In this document: one piece after another, positions 6,620 to 11,990 of the stretch
Layout of the letters: each line of letters opens with the position of its first letter
Numbering within the stretch: the first letter of the stretch is position 1
Source: Oscillospiraceae bacterium
Lineage (GTDB): Bacteria > Bacillota_A > Clostridia > Oscillospirales > Oscillospiraceae
NCBI GenBank assembly: GCA_017396725.1
Contig: JAFQLA010000126.1
Coordinates: 1-11,990, forward strand
DNA length: 11,990 nucleotides
Reading direction: 5' to 3'
Program-made: the position numbers and the translations under genes
The notes under the pieces: model-generated
The model's database searches: none
What the model saw: the letters and a program-made list of their open reading frames with translations, nothing else
What the model was told of the DNA's origin: nothing

Positions 6620-7393
6620 TTGAACTGGGCTCAACTTTATGCTGACATCTCGGCGGAGCTGACCGCCGGCGGAAGCGTTTCCGCATGGGAAGAATTTTTC
6701 TTCCAGTTTTATCGCGCATTCTGTGAAGGCGGCCGTTGGAAGCTTTATCTGGACGGCATCCTCTCCACCATTCAGGTCACCATCCTTGCGCTGATCCTGG
6801 GCGTGGCGCTGGGTGTTGTGGTGGCGGTTGTCCGCACCATGCACGATCAGCAGCGCCCCGGCGTGAAGAATCCCATTCTCGGTTTCTTCAATGCCCTCTG
6901 CCAGGTGTATACTACCGTCATCCGCGGCACCCCCATGATGGTGCAGCTGCTGATCCTCGGCTTTGTTGTCTTCGCCAACAGCCGCAACTTCACCATGGTC
7001 GGTGTATTCGGTCTGGGTCTCAACTCCGGCGCTTATGTGGCGGAGATCGTCCGCGGCGGTCTGATGGGCGTGGATATCGGCCAGCGGGAAGCCGGCCGCT
7101 CCCTTGGTCTCAATTATTTTGACACCATGCGCTTTATCATCATCCCTCAGGCCTTCAAGAACATTCTCCCCTCTTTGGGTAATGAATTCATCACCCTCTT
7201 CAAAGATACCGCCCTCATTTCCGTTATCGGCGGCAAGGAACTGGTATACGCAGCAAAGGCCGTGGGTTCCAAGACCTACAGCGTCATGTTCCCCTACATC
7301 GGCATCGCCATTGTATATCTTCTGCTGGTGATGCTCTTTACCTATCTGCAGGGCAAACTGGAAAGGAGGCTGCGCGAAAGTGATCGACGTTAA
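6620..7393 (+). CDS. Amino-acid ABC transporter permease (HisM/GlnP family)
   Basis: A 257-residue inner-membrane permease of a polar amino-acid importer, forming the translocation path (usually as a homodimer) with the ATPase encoded next. About 45 amphipathic N-terminal residues precede the first span ([20 protein letters not shown]). [10 protein letters not shown] and the cytoplasmic EAA loop ([20 protein letters not shown], starting at residue 157) are clear family marks. The EAA loop docks on the ATPase. The start is TTG at 6620: it has a perfect AAGGAGG (6606-6612) 7 bases upstream, and no ATG in frame is near the beginning of the conserved region. The 3' end overlaps the ATPase gene by 14 bases, indicating co-translation. 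Codon use is less biased than in the binding-protein gene. Confidence 0.93.
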   Translation: MNWAQLYADISAELTAGGSVSAWEEFFFQFYRAFCEGGRWKLYLDGILSTIQVTILALILGVALGVVVAVVRTMHDQQRPGVKNPILGFFNALCQVYTTVIRGTPMMVQLLILGFVVFANSRNFTMVGVFGLGLNSGAYVAEIVRGGLMGVDIGQREAGRSLGLNYFDTMRFIIIPQAFKNILPSLGNEFITLFKDTALISVIGGKELVYAAKAVGSKTYSVMFPYIGIAIVYLLLVMLFTYLQGKLERRLRESDRR

Positions 7394-8102
7394 AAATCTT
7401 TCCAAGTCCTTTGGTGACCATCTGGTCCTCAAGGATATCACCGAGCACATCTCCCACGGTGAAAAAGTGGTTGTCATCGGGCCTTCCGGCTCCGGCAAAT
7501 CCACTTTCCTCCGCTGCATGAACCTGCTGGAGTTCCCCACCGCAGGCACCATCACCTTTGACGGTACCGAGATCACCGACCCCAAGGTCAATATCGACTC
7601 CGTCCGCCGCCAGATGGGCATGGTATTCCAGCACTTCAACCTCTTCCCCAACATGACCATCCGCAAGAATATCACCCTTGCTCCCGTCCGCACCGGTCTT
7701 ATGAAGCAGGCCGAGGCTGACGCAGAGGCTGAGCGCCTTTTGAAGGTAGTGGATCTTTCCGAAAAGATCGATGCCTACCCCGCTCAGCTTTCCGGCGGCC
7801 AGAAGCAGCGCATTGCCATTGTCCGCGCGCTGGCTATGAAACCCAAGCTGATGCTCTTCGATGAACCCACCTCCGCCCTTGACCCCGAAATGGTAGGCGA
7901 AGTTCTGGAAGTTATGAAGCAGCTGGCTGATGACGGCATGACCATGGTCGTGGTTACCCACGAAATGGGCTTTGCCCGCGAAGTAGGCAGCCGAGACCTC
8001 TTTATGGACGAGGGCCGCATTACCGAGCAGGGCACCCCCGATGAGATCTTCTCCCACCCCAAGAGCGAGAGACTCAAAACCTTCCTTGCCAAGGTGCTGT
8101 AA
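7380..8102 (+). CDS. Amino-acid ABC transporter ATP-binding protein (GlnQ/HisP family)
   Basis: A 240-residue cytoplasmic ATPase that powers the importer. Complete motifs are Walker [10 protein letters not shown] (34-42), Q-loop in [10 protein letters not shown], signature LSGGQKQR (137-144), Walker [15 protein letters not shown] (about 157-170, catalytic Glu162) and switch His194 in VVVTHEMGF. The length is typical for GlnQ-type subunits, with no extra regulatory domain. It starts at GTG 7380 inside the end of the permease gene. The site AAAGGAGG (7362-7369) lies 10 bases upstream within permease codons, and the protein begins [12 protein letters not shown], as relatives do. It is the last gene of the operon, ending just before a bidirectional terminator. 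Confidence 0.96.
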   Translation: MIDVKNLSKSFGDHLVLKDITEHISHGEKVVVIGPSGSGKSTFLRCMNLLEFPTAGTITFDGTEITDPKVNIDSVRRQMGMVFQHFNLFPNMTIRKNITLAPVRTGLMKQAEADAEAERLLKVVDLSEKIDAYPAQLSGGQKQRIAIVRALAMKPKLMLFDEPTSALDPEMVGEVLEVMKQLADDGMTMVVVTHEMGFAREVGSRDLFMDEGRITEQGTPDEIFSHPKSERLKTFLAKVL

Positions 8103-8103
8103 A

Positions 8104-8146
8104 CGAAAAAAAGCTGTGATCCGTTGGATCACAGCTTTTTATTTTT
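8104..8146. terminator. Bidirectional terminator between ABC ATPase and zinc-ribbon gene
   Basis: AAAAAGCTGTGATCC (8108-8122) pairs perfectly with GGATCACAGCTTTTT (8126-8140) around a 3-base GTT loop. More T follows on the plus side, and the A run from 8105 supplies a T tract on the minus strand. It lies 5 bases after the ATPase stop and 11 bases beyond the end of the convergent gene. Confidence 0.92.
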
Positions 8147-8151
8147 GCAAA

Positions 8152-8562
8152 TCAGGTCCTGGCATCGATCTTGTTGCCGCATTTGGGACAGGTGATGCGG
8201 ATCTTACCTTTACCAACAGGCACACGGCAGACGGTTTTGCAGCTTTTGCAGGTGAAATACTTGTGGTCAGTATCCTGCCGGCGCTGCTTATAATTCCGCG
8301 TCTTATTCTTGAGCTGATAGATCAAGCGAAGATAAGCGCTGTTTTCATCCCGGCGCTTGGCAAGATTCTTGGAGAGCATGCGGAAGATCACCAGCACCCA
8401 CAAAGCAAGGCTTGCCGCGCTGAGAAGCGTGGACTTTACAAAGATCCCCGCAATATCAAGGATGATGCAAAGCCACAGCATGGCAATACCCAACTGGTCA
8501 AATCCGTTTCTTCCGTACATAAAACGCGCCAGCGCGTTTCCGATTTTTCTGAAAAAGCCCAT
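8152..8562 (-). CDS. Small membrane protein with C-terminal zinc ribbon, function unknown
   Basis: A 136-residue protein that I cannot assign to a characterised family. The N terminus is basic and amphipathic (MGFFRKIGNALARFMYGRNG). Two hydrophobic spans follow (about 24-42 and 46-62), then a highly basic stretch (63-96: SKNLAKRRD, KNKTRNYKQRRQ). The end is a zinc ribbon with Cys105, Cys108 (CKSC) and Cys125, Cys128 (CPKC), 16 residues between the pairs, plus an extra Cys112. By the positive-inside rule the basic linker and ribbon should be cytoplasmic, so it could be a membrane-tethered nucleic-acid or protein-binding module; this is inference. The ATG at 8562 has only a short GAGG site (8569-8572) 6 bases away. 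It has its own promoter, is divergent from htpG and ends at a shared terminator. Similar short zinc-ribbon membrane proteins seem common in gut Clostridia, but I know of no assigned role. Confidence 0.8.
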   Translation of the reverse strand: MGFFRKIGNALARFMYGRNGFDQLGIAMLWLCIILDIAGIFVKSTLLSAASLALWVLVIFRMLSKNLAKRRDENSAYLRLIYQLKNKTRNYKQRRQDTDHKYFTCKSCKTVCRVPVGKGKIRITCPKCGNKIDART

Positions 8563-8571
8563 AAAACGCCT

Positions 8572-8646
8572 CAGTTTTCTAGAATGATATTATCATAATA
8601 CAAAAAACAGTTTTCGTAAAGGGATCGGCGCAGTTTTAACAAACTG
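8572..8646. repeat. Three CAGTTTT copies and a small palindrome in the htpG/zinc-ribbon divergent region
   Basis: CAGTTTT occurs at 8572-8578, 8608-8614 and 8631-8637. The last copy overlaps a 6-bp inverted repeat CAGTTT-TAAC-AAACTG (8631-8646). The copies flank the minus-strand promoter. They could be binding sites or chance in an AT-rich gap. Confidence 0.3.
8592..8620 (-). promoter_or_regulatory. Promoter of the zinc-ribbon membrane protein gene
   Basis: On the minus strand TTTACG (8615-8620) and TATGAT (8592-8597) are spaced by 17 bases (4/6 and 5/6 to consensus). The leader would be about 25 bases and hold only the GAGG ribosome-binding site. Confidence 0.55.
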
Positions 8647-8672
8647 GACACAACTTTTCTCCCCTTACCCCC

Positions 8673-8700
8673 TTGCAAATTGCGGCAGTTGTGCTATCAT
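8673..8700 (+). promoter_or_regulatory. htpG promoter
   Basis: TTGCAA (8673-8678) and TATCAT (8695-8700) are spaced by 16 bases. Transcription would begin near 8707, so the CIRCE element that follows covers the start site and the first transcribed bases, the classic position for HrcA repression by a vegetative-sigma promoter. Confidence 0.7.
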
Positions 8701-8708
8701 TATCCATG

Positions 8709-8735
8709 TTAGCACTCGAGACCGCCGAGTGCTAA
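8709..8735. promoter_or_regulatory. CIRCE element (HrcA operator)
   Basis: TTAGCACTC (8709-8717), nine spacer bases, GAGTGCTAA (8727-8735): a perfect match to the CIRCE consensus, with no mismatch in either 9-base arm. CIRCE is bound by the heat-shock repressor HrcA, normally before groESL and hrcA-grpE-dnaK-dnaJ. Here it is 26 bases before the htpG start codon. Confidence 0.97.
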
Positions 8736-8761
8736 CACAGTATCGAAGGAGGTCCTGTACC

Positions 8762-10648
8762 ATGGCAAAAAAACAGTTTAAAGCAGAATCCAAGCGTCTC
8801 TTGGATCTGATGATCAATTCCATCTATACCCACAAGGAGATCTTCCTGCGCGAGATCATTTCCAACGCCAGCGACGCGATGGATAAGCTCTCTTATCTGG
8901 CCCTGACCGATGACAAGCTGGGTCTTAACCGCAGCGATTTCAAGATCCGCATCTCTGTCGACAAGGAAAACCGCATCCTCACCGTCACCGATAACGGTAT
9001 TGGTATGGATAAGGAGGATCTGGAAAATAATCTGGGCGTTATCGCCTCTTCCGGCTCTTACCGTTTCCGCAAGGAAATGGACGAGGACAGCGATGTGGAT
9101 ATCATCGGTCAGTTTGGCGTGGGCTTCTACTCCGCTTTCATGGTAGCTGACGCCATCACCGTTATCACCAAGAAGTATGATAACGATACCGCCTGGTGCT
9201 GGCAGTCCTCCGGCGCGGATGGATACACTGTGCGGGAATGCGAAAAGGACAGCATCGGCACCGAGATCGTCATGCACATCAAGCCTGATACCGAAGATGA
9301 TTCCTTCAGCGACTATCTGGATGCGCGCCGGCTGTACGCTCTTATCAAAAAGTATTCCGACTATATCCACTATCCCATCCTTATGGATATGCCCAAAATG
9401 CGCAAAAAAGAAGGCTGCCCTGAGGACAAGCCCGAGTGGGAAGAATACATTGAAGAAGAGACCGTCAACTCCATGGTGCCTCTCTGGCAGCGCAAGAAGA
9501 GTGAGGTCAGCAAGGAAGAGTACAACGATTTCTATAAGGGCCGCTTTGGCGACTACATGGATCCCCAGTCTGTGATCTCTGTTTCCGCTGAAGGTGCCGT
9601 CACCTACAAAGCGCTGCTCTTTGTTCCCGCCAAGGCGCCTATGGATTACTACACCACTGAGTTTAAGCCCGGCCTGCAGCTCTACTCCTCCGGCGTGATG
9701 ATCATGGACCAGTGCGAGGATCTGCTGCCCCCCTACTTCAATTTCGTTCGCGGCGTAGTAGATTCCCCCGATCTCTCTTTGAATATTTCCCGTGAGCTTC
9801 TCCAGCATGACCGCCAGCTGAAGGTCATCGCCAACAATCTGGAAAAGAAGATCAAGGGTGAGCTGGAACGCATGCTCCGCGATGACCGTGAAGGCTATGA
9901 AAAGTTCTTCGCCAGCTTTGGCCGTGTGCTGAAGTTGGGCATCGTGGAAAACTTCGGCGCTAAAAAGGACTTTTTGCAGGATCTGCTGCTCTTCTATTCC
10001 TCCACCGAAAAGAGACCCGTAAGTCTGCGGGAATATGCGGACCGCTGCAGCGAAGGCCAGAAGTTCATCTATGTTGCCTCCGGCGAAAGCACCGCCGCCA
10101 TCGATAAGCTGCCTCAGACTGAGCTTCTCAAAGAAAAGAATCTGGAGATCCTCTATCTCACCGATAAGATCGACGAATTCCTGCTGGAAGCCCTGCAGAG
10201 CTATGCGGATAAACCCTTCCGCTCCGTGCTGGATGACGATCTGGGCCTTGAGGAAGAAAAGGACGCTGCAGCGGAGGAATCCCTCTCCGCCGCCAAGCCC
10301 ACGTTGGATTTCATCAAGGAAGCCCTGGGCGATGCCGTCACCGATGTGGTAGCCTCCAAAAAACTCAAGAGCCATCCCGTATGCCTTTCCAGCGGCGAGG
10401 GTCTCACCTTCGAAATGGAAAAATACTTTGCTGTGGCTCAGCCCGAACTGCAGCTCAAGGCCAAGCGCATTCTGGAGATCAACACCTCTCACCCCGTCTT
10501 TGCCGCCATGGAAAAGGCCCGCAGCGAAGATGAGGAAAAGGCCAAAAAGCTTGCCACCGTCCTCCTTACGCAGGCGCAGCTCATCGCAGGCTTCGCCCCC
10601 GAAGACCCCAGCAGCTACACCGACCTTCTCTGCAGCCTGATCGTTTAA
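8762..10648 (+). CDS. htpG: Molecular chaperone HtpG (Hsp90)
   Basis: A 628-residue cytosolic, ATP-driven chaperone that acts as a dimer on late-folding clients. The N-terminal GHKL ATPase domain shows Glu31 and NASDAMDKL (35-43; Asn35 for Mg, Glu31 catalytic in the family), DNGIGM (77-82), LGVIASSGS and GQFGVGFYSAF (116-126). The middle domain has LNISRELLQ (340-348), whose Arg344 corresponds to the gamma-phosphate-contacting Arg. The C-terminal third ends in a helical dimerisation region without a eukaryotic MEEVD tail, as expected in bacteria. Length is normal (about 620-630). The frame is open 11 codons upstream, but only the ATG at 8762 has AAGGAGG (8746-8752) at 9 bases; the extension would overlap CIRCE. 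It is monocistronic: promoter and CIRCE upstream, strong terminator downstream, so probably induced by heat through HrcA release. Confidence 0.97.
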   Translation: MAKKQFKAESKRLLDLMINSIYTHKEIFLREIISNASDAMDKLSYLALTDDKLGLNRSDFKIRISVDKENRILTVTDNGIGMDKEDLENNLGVIASSGSYRFRKEMDEDSDVDIIGQFGVGFYSAFMVADAITVITKKYDNDTAWCWQSSGADGYTVRECEKDSIGTEIVMHIKPDTEDDSFSDYLDARRLYALIKKYSDYIHYPILMDMPKMRKKEGCPEDKPEWEEYIEEETVNSMVPLWQRKKSEVSKEEYNDFYKGRFGDYMDPQSVISVSAEGAVTYKALLFVPAKAPMDYYTTEFKPGLQLYSSGVMIMDQCEDLLPPYFNFVRGVVDSPDLSLNISRELLQHDRQLKVIANNLEKKIKGELERMLRDDREGYEKFFASFGRVLKLGIVENFGAKKDFLQDLLLFYSSTEKRPVSLREYADRCSEGQKFIYVASGESTAAIDKLPQTELLKEKNLEILYLTDKIDEFLLEALQSYADKPFRSVLDDDLGLEEEKDAAAEESLSAAKPTLDFIKEALGDAVTDVVASKKLKSHPVCLSSGEGLTFEMEKYFAVAQPELQLKAKRILEINTSHPVFAAMEKARSEDEEKAKKLATVLLTQAQLIAGFAPEDPSSYTDLLCSLIV

Positions 10649-10650
10649 TG

Positions 10651-10686
10651 AAAAGGGAGGTATCCTTAAAGGATACCTCCCTTTTT
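10651..10686 (+). terminator. Strong intrinsic terminator of htpG
   Basis: AAAAGGGAGGTATCC (10651-10665) pairs perfectly with GGATACCTCCCTTTT (10671-10685), a 15-bp stem with a 5-base loop and a T run. It starts 2 bases after the htpG stop and separates htpG from the rpe-recR operon. Confidence 0.93.
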
Positions 10687-10689
10687 CCG

Positions 10690-10718
10690 TTGCAATCCGC
10701 GCCTTGGTTTGATAGAAT
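10690..10718 (+). promoter_or_regulatory. Promoter of the rpe-recR operon
   Basis: TTGCAA (10690-10695) and TAGAAT (10713-10718) are spaced by exactly 17 bases. The predicted start near 10725 gives a leader of about 73 bases. I see no clear riboswitch or attenuator fold in this leader. Confidence 0.65.
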
Positions 10719-10797
10719 GATATATGATGAAAGGTATGCGGCTTGGGGCATTTTTGCCTGCTGCGCCGCCGAAAAAGATAAAGGACAGGTGATTGCT

Positions 10798-11442
10798 ATG
10801 ATCAAGATCGCGCCCTCTATTCTCTCTGCTGACTTTGCTAATCTGGAACGCGACATCGGCCGTATTTCCAGCGCTGATTATGTTCATGTCGATGTAATGG
10901 ACGGCCTCTTTGTGCCCAATATTTCCATCGGTATCCCCGTGGTGAAGTGCATCCGCCCCACCACCTCTCTTCCTCTGGATGTACATCTTATGATCGAGCG
11001 CCCCGTGCGCTATGTGGAAGCTTTTTGTGATGCCGGAGCCGATATCGTCACCTGTCATGTGGAATCCGACACCGAGGAAAATATCCACGAAGCCATCCGC
11101 AAGATCCATGCCAAGGGCAAAAAGGCCGGCATTGTCTTAAAGCCCGCAACTCCCGCTGAAGCCGCCCTTCCCTTCCTGAAGGAAGTGGAGATGATCCTTG
11201 TGATGACTGTAGAACCCGGTTTTGGCGGTCAGAGCTTTATGGCCGATCAGATGCCCAAGGTCACTGCCATCCGCAAGATGATCGACGAAGGCAATCCCGC
11301 CTGCGAACTGGAAGTGGACGGCGGCGTGGATCCCGTCACCTGCAAGACCTGCATCGAAGCCGGCGCAAACGTTCTGGTAGCCGGAAGCGCCGTATATAAG
11401 GCAGAGGACATCCCTGCACGCATCGCCGCTCTGCGGGGCTAA
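10798..11442 (+). CDS. rpe: Ribulose-phosphate 3-epimerase
   Basis: A 214-residue TIM-barrel enzyme that interconverts D-ribulose 5-phosphate and D-xylulose 5-phosphate in the pentose phosphate pathway (cytosol). Family marks are IAPSILSADF at the N terminus, HVDVMDG (30-36; His30, metal ligand Asp32, catalytic Asp35), DVHLMIERP (His63), MTVEPGFGGQSF, and VDGGV (173-177; second catalytic Asp174). The length is standard. The frame is open 50 codons upstream into the htpG terminator, but homology begins at the ATG at 10798, preceded by AAGGA (10781-10785). That site is rather far (12 bases), so a GTG at 10789, three codons earlier, cannot be fully excluded. recR follows 17 bases later in the same direction. 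Confidence 0.96.
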   Translation: MIKIAPSILSADFANLERDIGRISSADYVHVDVMDGLFVPNISIGIPVVKCIRPTTSLPLDVHLMIERPVRYVEAFCDAGADIVTCHVESDTEENIHEAIRKIHAKGKKAGIVLKPATPAEAALPFLKEVEMILVMTVEPGFGGQSFMADQMPKVTAIRKMIDEGNPACELEVDGGVDPVTCKTCIEAGANVLVAGSAVYKAEDIPARIAALRG

Positions 11443-11459
11443 AAACGGGGGCAGAACTT

Positions 11460-11990
11460 ATGGAATACTTTCCCGTTCCGCTGGAAAAACTGGTAGAACA
11501 GTTTGCCCGCCTTCCCGGCATCGGCGGTAAGTCCGCTCAGCGCCTTGCCTTCCATGTGCTGAGCCTCAGCGAGGCGGAAGCCCAGGAATTCGCGGACGCT
11601 ATCGTCAGCGCCAAGAAAAATGTGACCTGCTGCCCTGTCTGCCAGAATCTCACCGCAGGCGGCCTTTGCAGCATCTGCGCCTCTCCCAAGCGGGATACCT
11701 CCACCGTCTGCGTGGTGGCCGATCCCCGGGATGTGATGGCTATCGAGCGCTCCCGTGAATACAACGGTCTCTACCATGTGCTCCACGGCGTCATCTCCCC
11801 CATGAATCATGTGGGGCCTGATGATCTGGAGATCAAATCTCTTCTTGAGCGCGTCAGCAAGGGCGATATCACCGAGATCATCATGGCTACCAATCCCGAT
11901 ACCGAAGGGGAAGCTACCGCCATGTACCTTGCGCGCCTTCTCAAGCCCTTCGATGTCCGTGTCACCCGGTTGGCGTACGGCATCCCCGTA
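11460..11990 (+). CDS. recR: Recombination mediator protein RecR, 3' end cut by the window
   Basis: 177 codons are open to the window edge with no stop; RecR is usually about 198 residues, so roughly 20 residues are missing. RecR works with RecO/RecF to load RecA at single-stranded gaps. Visible features are a helix-hairpin-helix (LPGIGGKSAQRLAFHVL, 18-34), a four-Cys zinc finger (Cys58, Cys61, Cys70, Cys73), and a Toprim domain from about residue 83 (VCVVADPRDVMAIE). These are followed by LYHVLHGVISPM, GPDDL, and ATNPDTEGEATAMYLARLL (143-161). Residue 87 is Ala where many Toprim domains have the acidic Glu; RecR proteins vary here, so loss of function is not implied. The ribosome-binding site is unclear (a G-rich stretch near 11447-11451). 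The 17-base gap after rpe suggests one operon; the more usual partners dnaX and the YbaB gene are not present. Confidence 0.95.
   Translation, partial: MEYFPVPLEKLVEQFARLPGIGGKSAQRLAFHVLSLSEAEAQEFADAIVSAKKNVTCCPVCQNLTAGGLCSICASPKRDTSTVCVVADPRDVMAIERSREYNGLYHVLHGVISPMNHVGPDDLEIKSLLERVSKGDITEIIMATNPDTEGEATAMYLARLLKPFDVRVTRLAYGIPV

Noticed and set aside
6515..8132. Long antisense open frames across the permease and ATPase genes (392 and 264 codons)
   Set aside because: Shadow frames of GC-rich coding sequence opposite clear ABC transporter genes; no start signals and no recognisable domains.
8649..8693. Inverted repeat CACAACT/AGTTGTG flanking the htpG -35
   Set aside because: Only 7 bases per arm with a 31-base spacer; easily chance and not centred on any signal.
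8732..10492. A 586-codon open frame antisense to htpG
   Set aside because: htpG is unambiguous by motifs and ribosome-binding site. The antisense product matches nothing recognisable and ends by running through the CIRCE region.
10724..10792. Short 22-codon frame (MMKGMRLGAFLPAAPPKKIK...) in the rpe leader, ending 5 bases before the rpe ATG
   Set aside because: No ribosome-binding site; it would have to be leaderless because it begins at the predicted transcript start. The composition suggests no attenuator function.
1..11990. Mobile elements, CRISPR arrays, toxin-antitoxin or defence islands
   Set aside because: No repeat arrays, transposase or integrase frames, tRNA-flanked attachment sites or small paired genes were seen; gene content is housekeeping and well spaced.

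Overview
The window looks like chromosomal core DNA from a low-oxygen Gram-positive of the Clostridia, probably Oscillospirales/Ruminococcaceae-like. This is an inference from strong AAGGAGG ribosome-binding sites, sigma-A-like promoters, a CIRCE heat-shock operator, a membrane pyrophosphatase with a K+-dependent signature, many short intrinsic terminators and a moderately high GC content. I see no phage, transposon, CRISPR, tRNA or rRNA sequence, and no gene-free stretch longer than 300 bases; the longest gap is the 275-base divergent region at 3194-3468.

Layout. The 3' end of an NCS2-type purine permease (to 176) is followed by a terminator and a MATE efflux gene (285-1655). MATE converges on a minus-strand pair, LysR regulator then DUF1643 protein (3193 down to 1671), and the two transcription units share a bidirectional terminator whose stem contains both stop codons. 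Divergent from the LysR gene is hppA (3469-5577), an ion-pumping pyrophosphatase with very strong codon bias; the shared region carries a perfect inverted repeat of LysR-box type. Next is a three-gene amino-acid ABC importer: lipoprotein binding protein (5761), TTG-started permease (6620) and GTG-started ATPase (7380-8102). A second bidirectional terminator separates the ATPase from a minus-strand membrane/zinc-ribbon protein of unknown function (8562-8152). Divergent from that gene is htpG (Hsp90, 8762-10648), preceded by a perfect CIRCE element and followed by a strong terminator. The window closes with rpe (10798-11442) and recR (11460 to the edge, about 20 residues missing), which appear to be one operon.

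How the genes work together. Most are independent housekeeping units: purine uptake, drug/cation efflux, recovery of energy from pyrophosphate, amino-acid uptake, protein quality control, pentose-phosphate flux and recombination repair. The best regulatory stories are (i) htpG under apparent HrcA control, (ii) a LysR-type regulator that probably represses its own promoter and may also affect hppA, and (iii) graded expression within the ABC operon through an intergenic hairpin and non-ATG starts. I found no convincing previously undescribed multi-gene system. The least understood items are the LysR-DUF1643 pair and the zinc-ribbon membrane protein.
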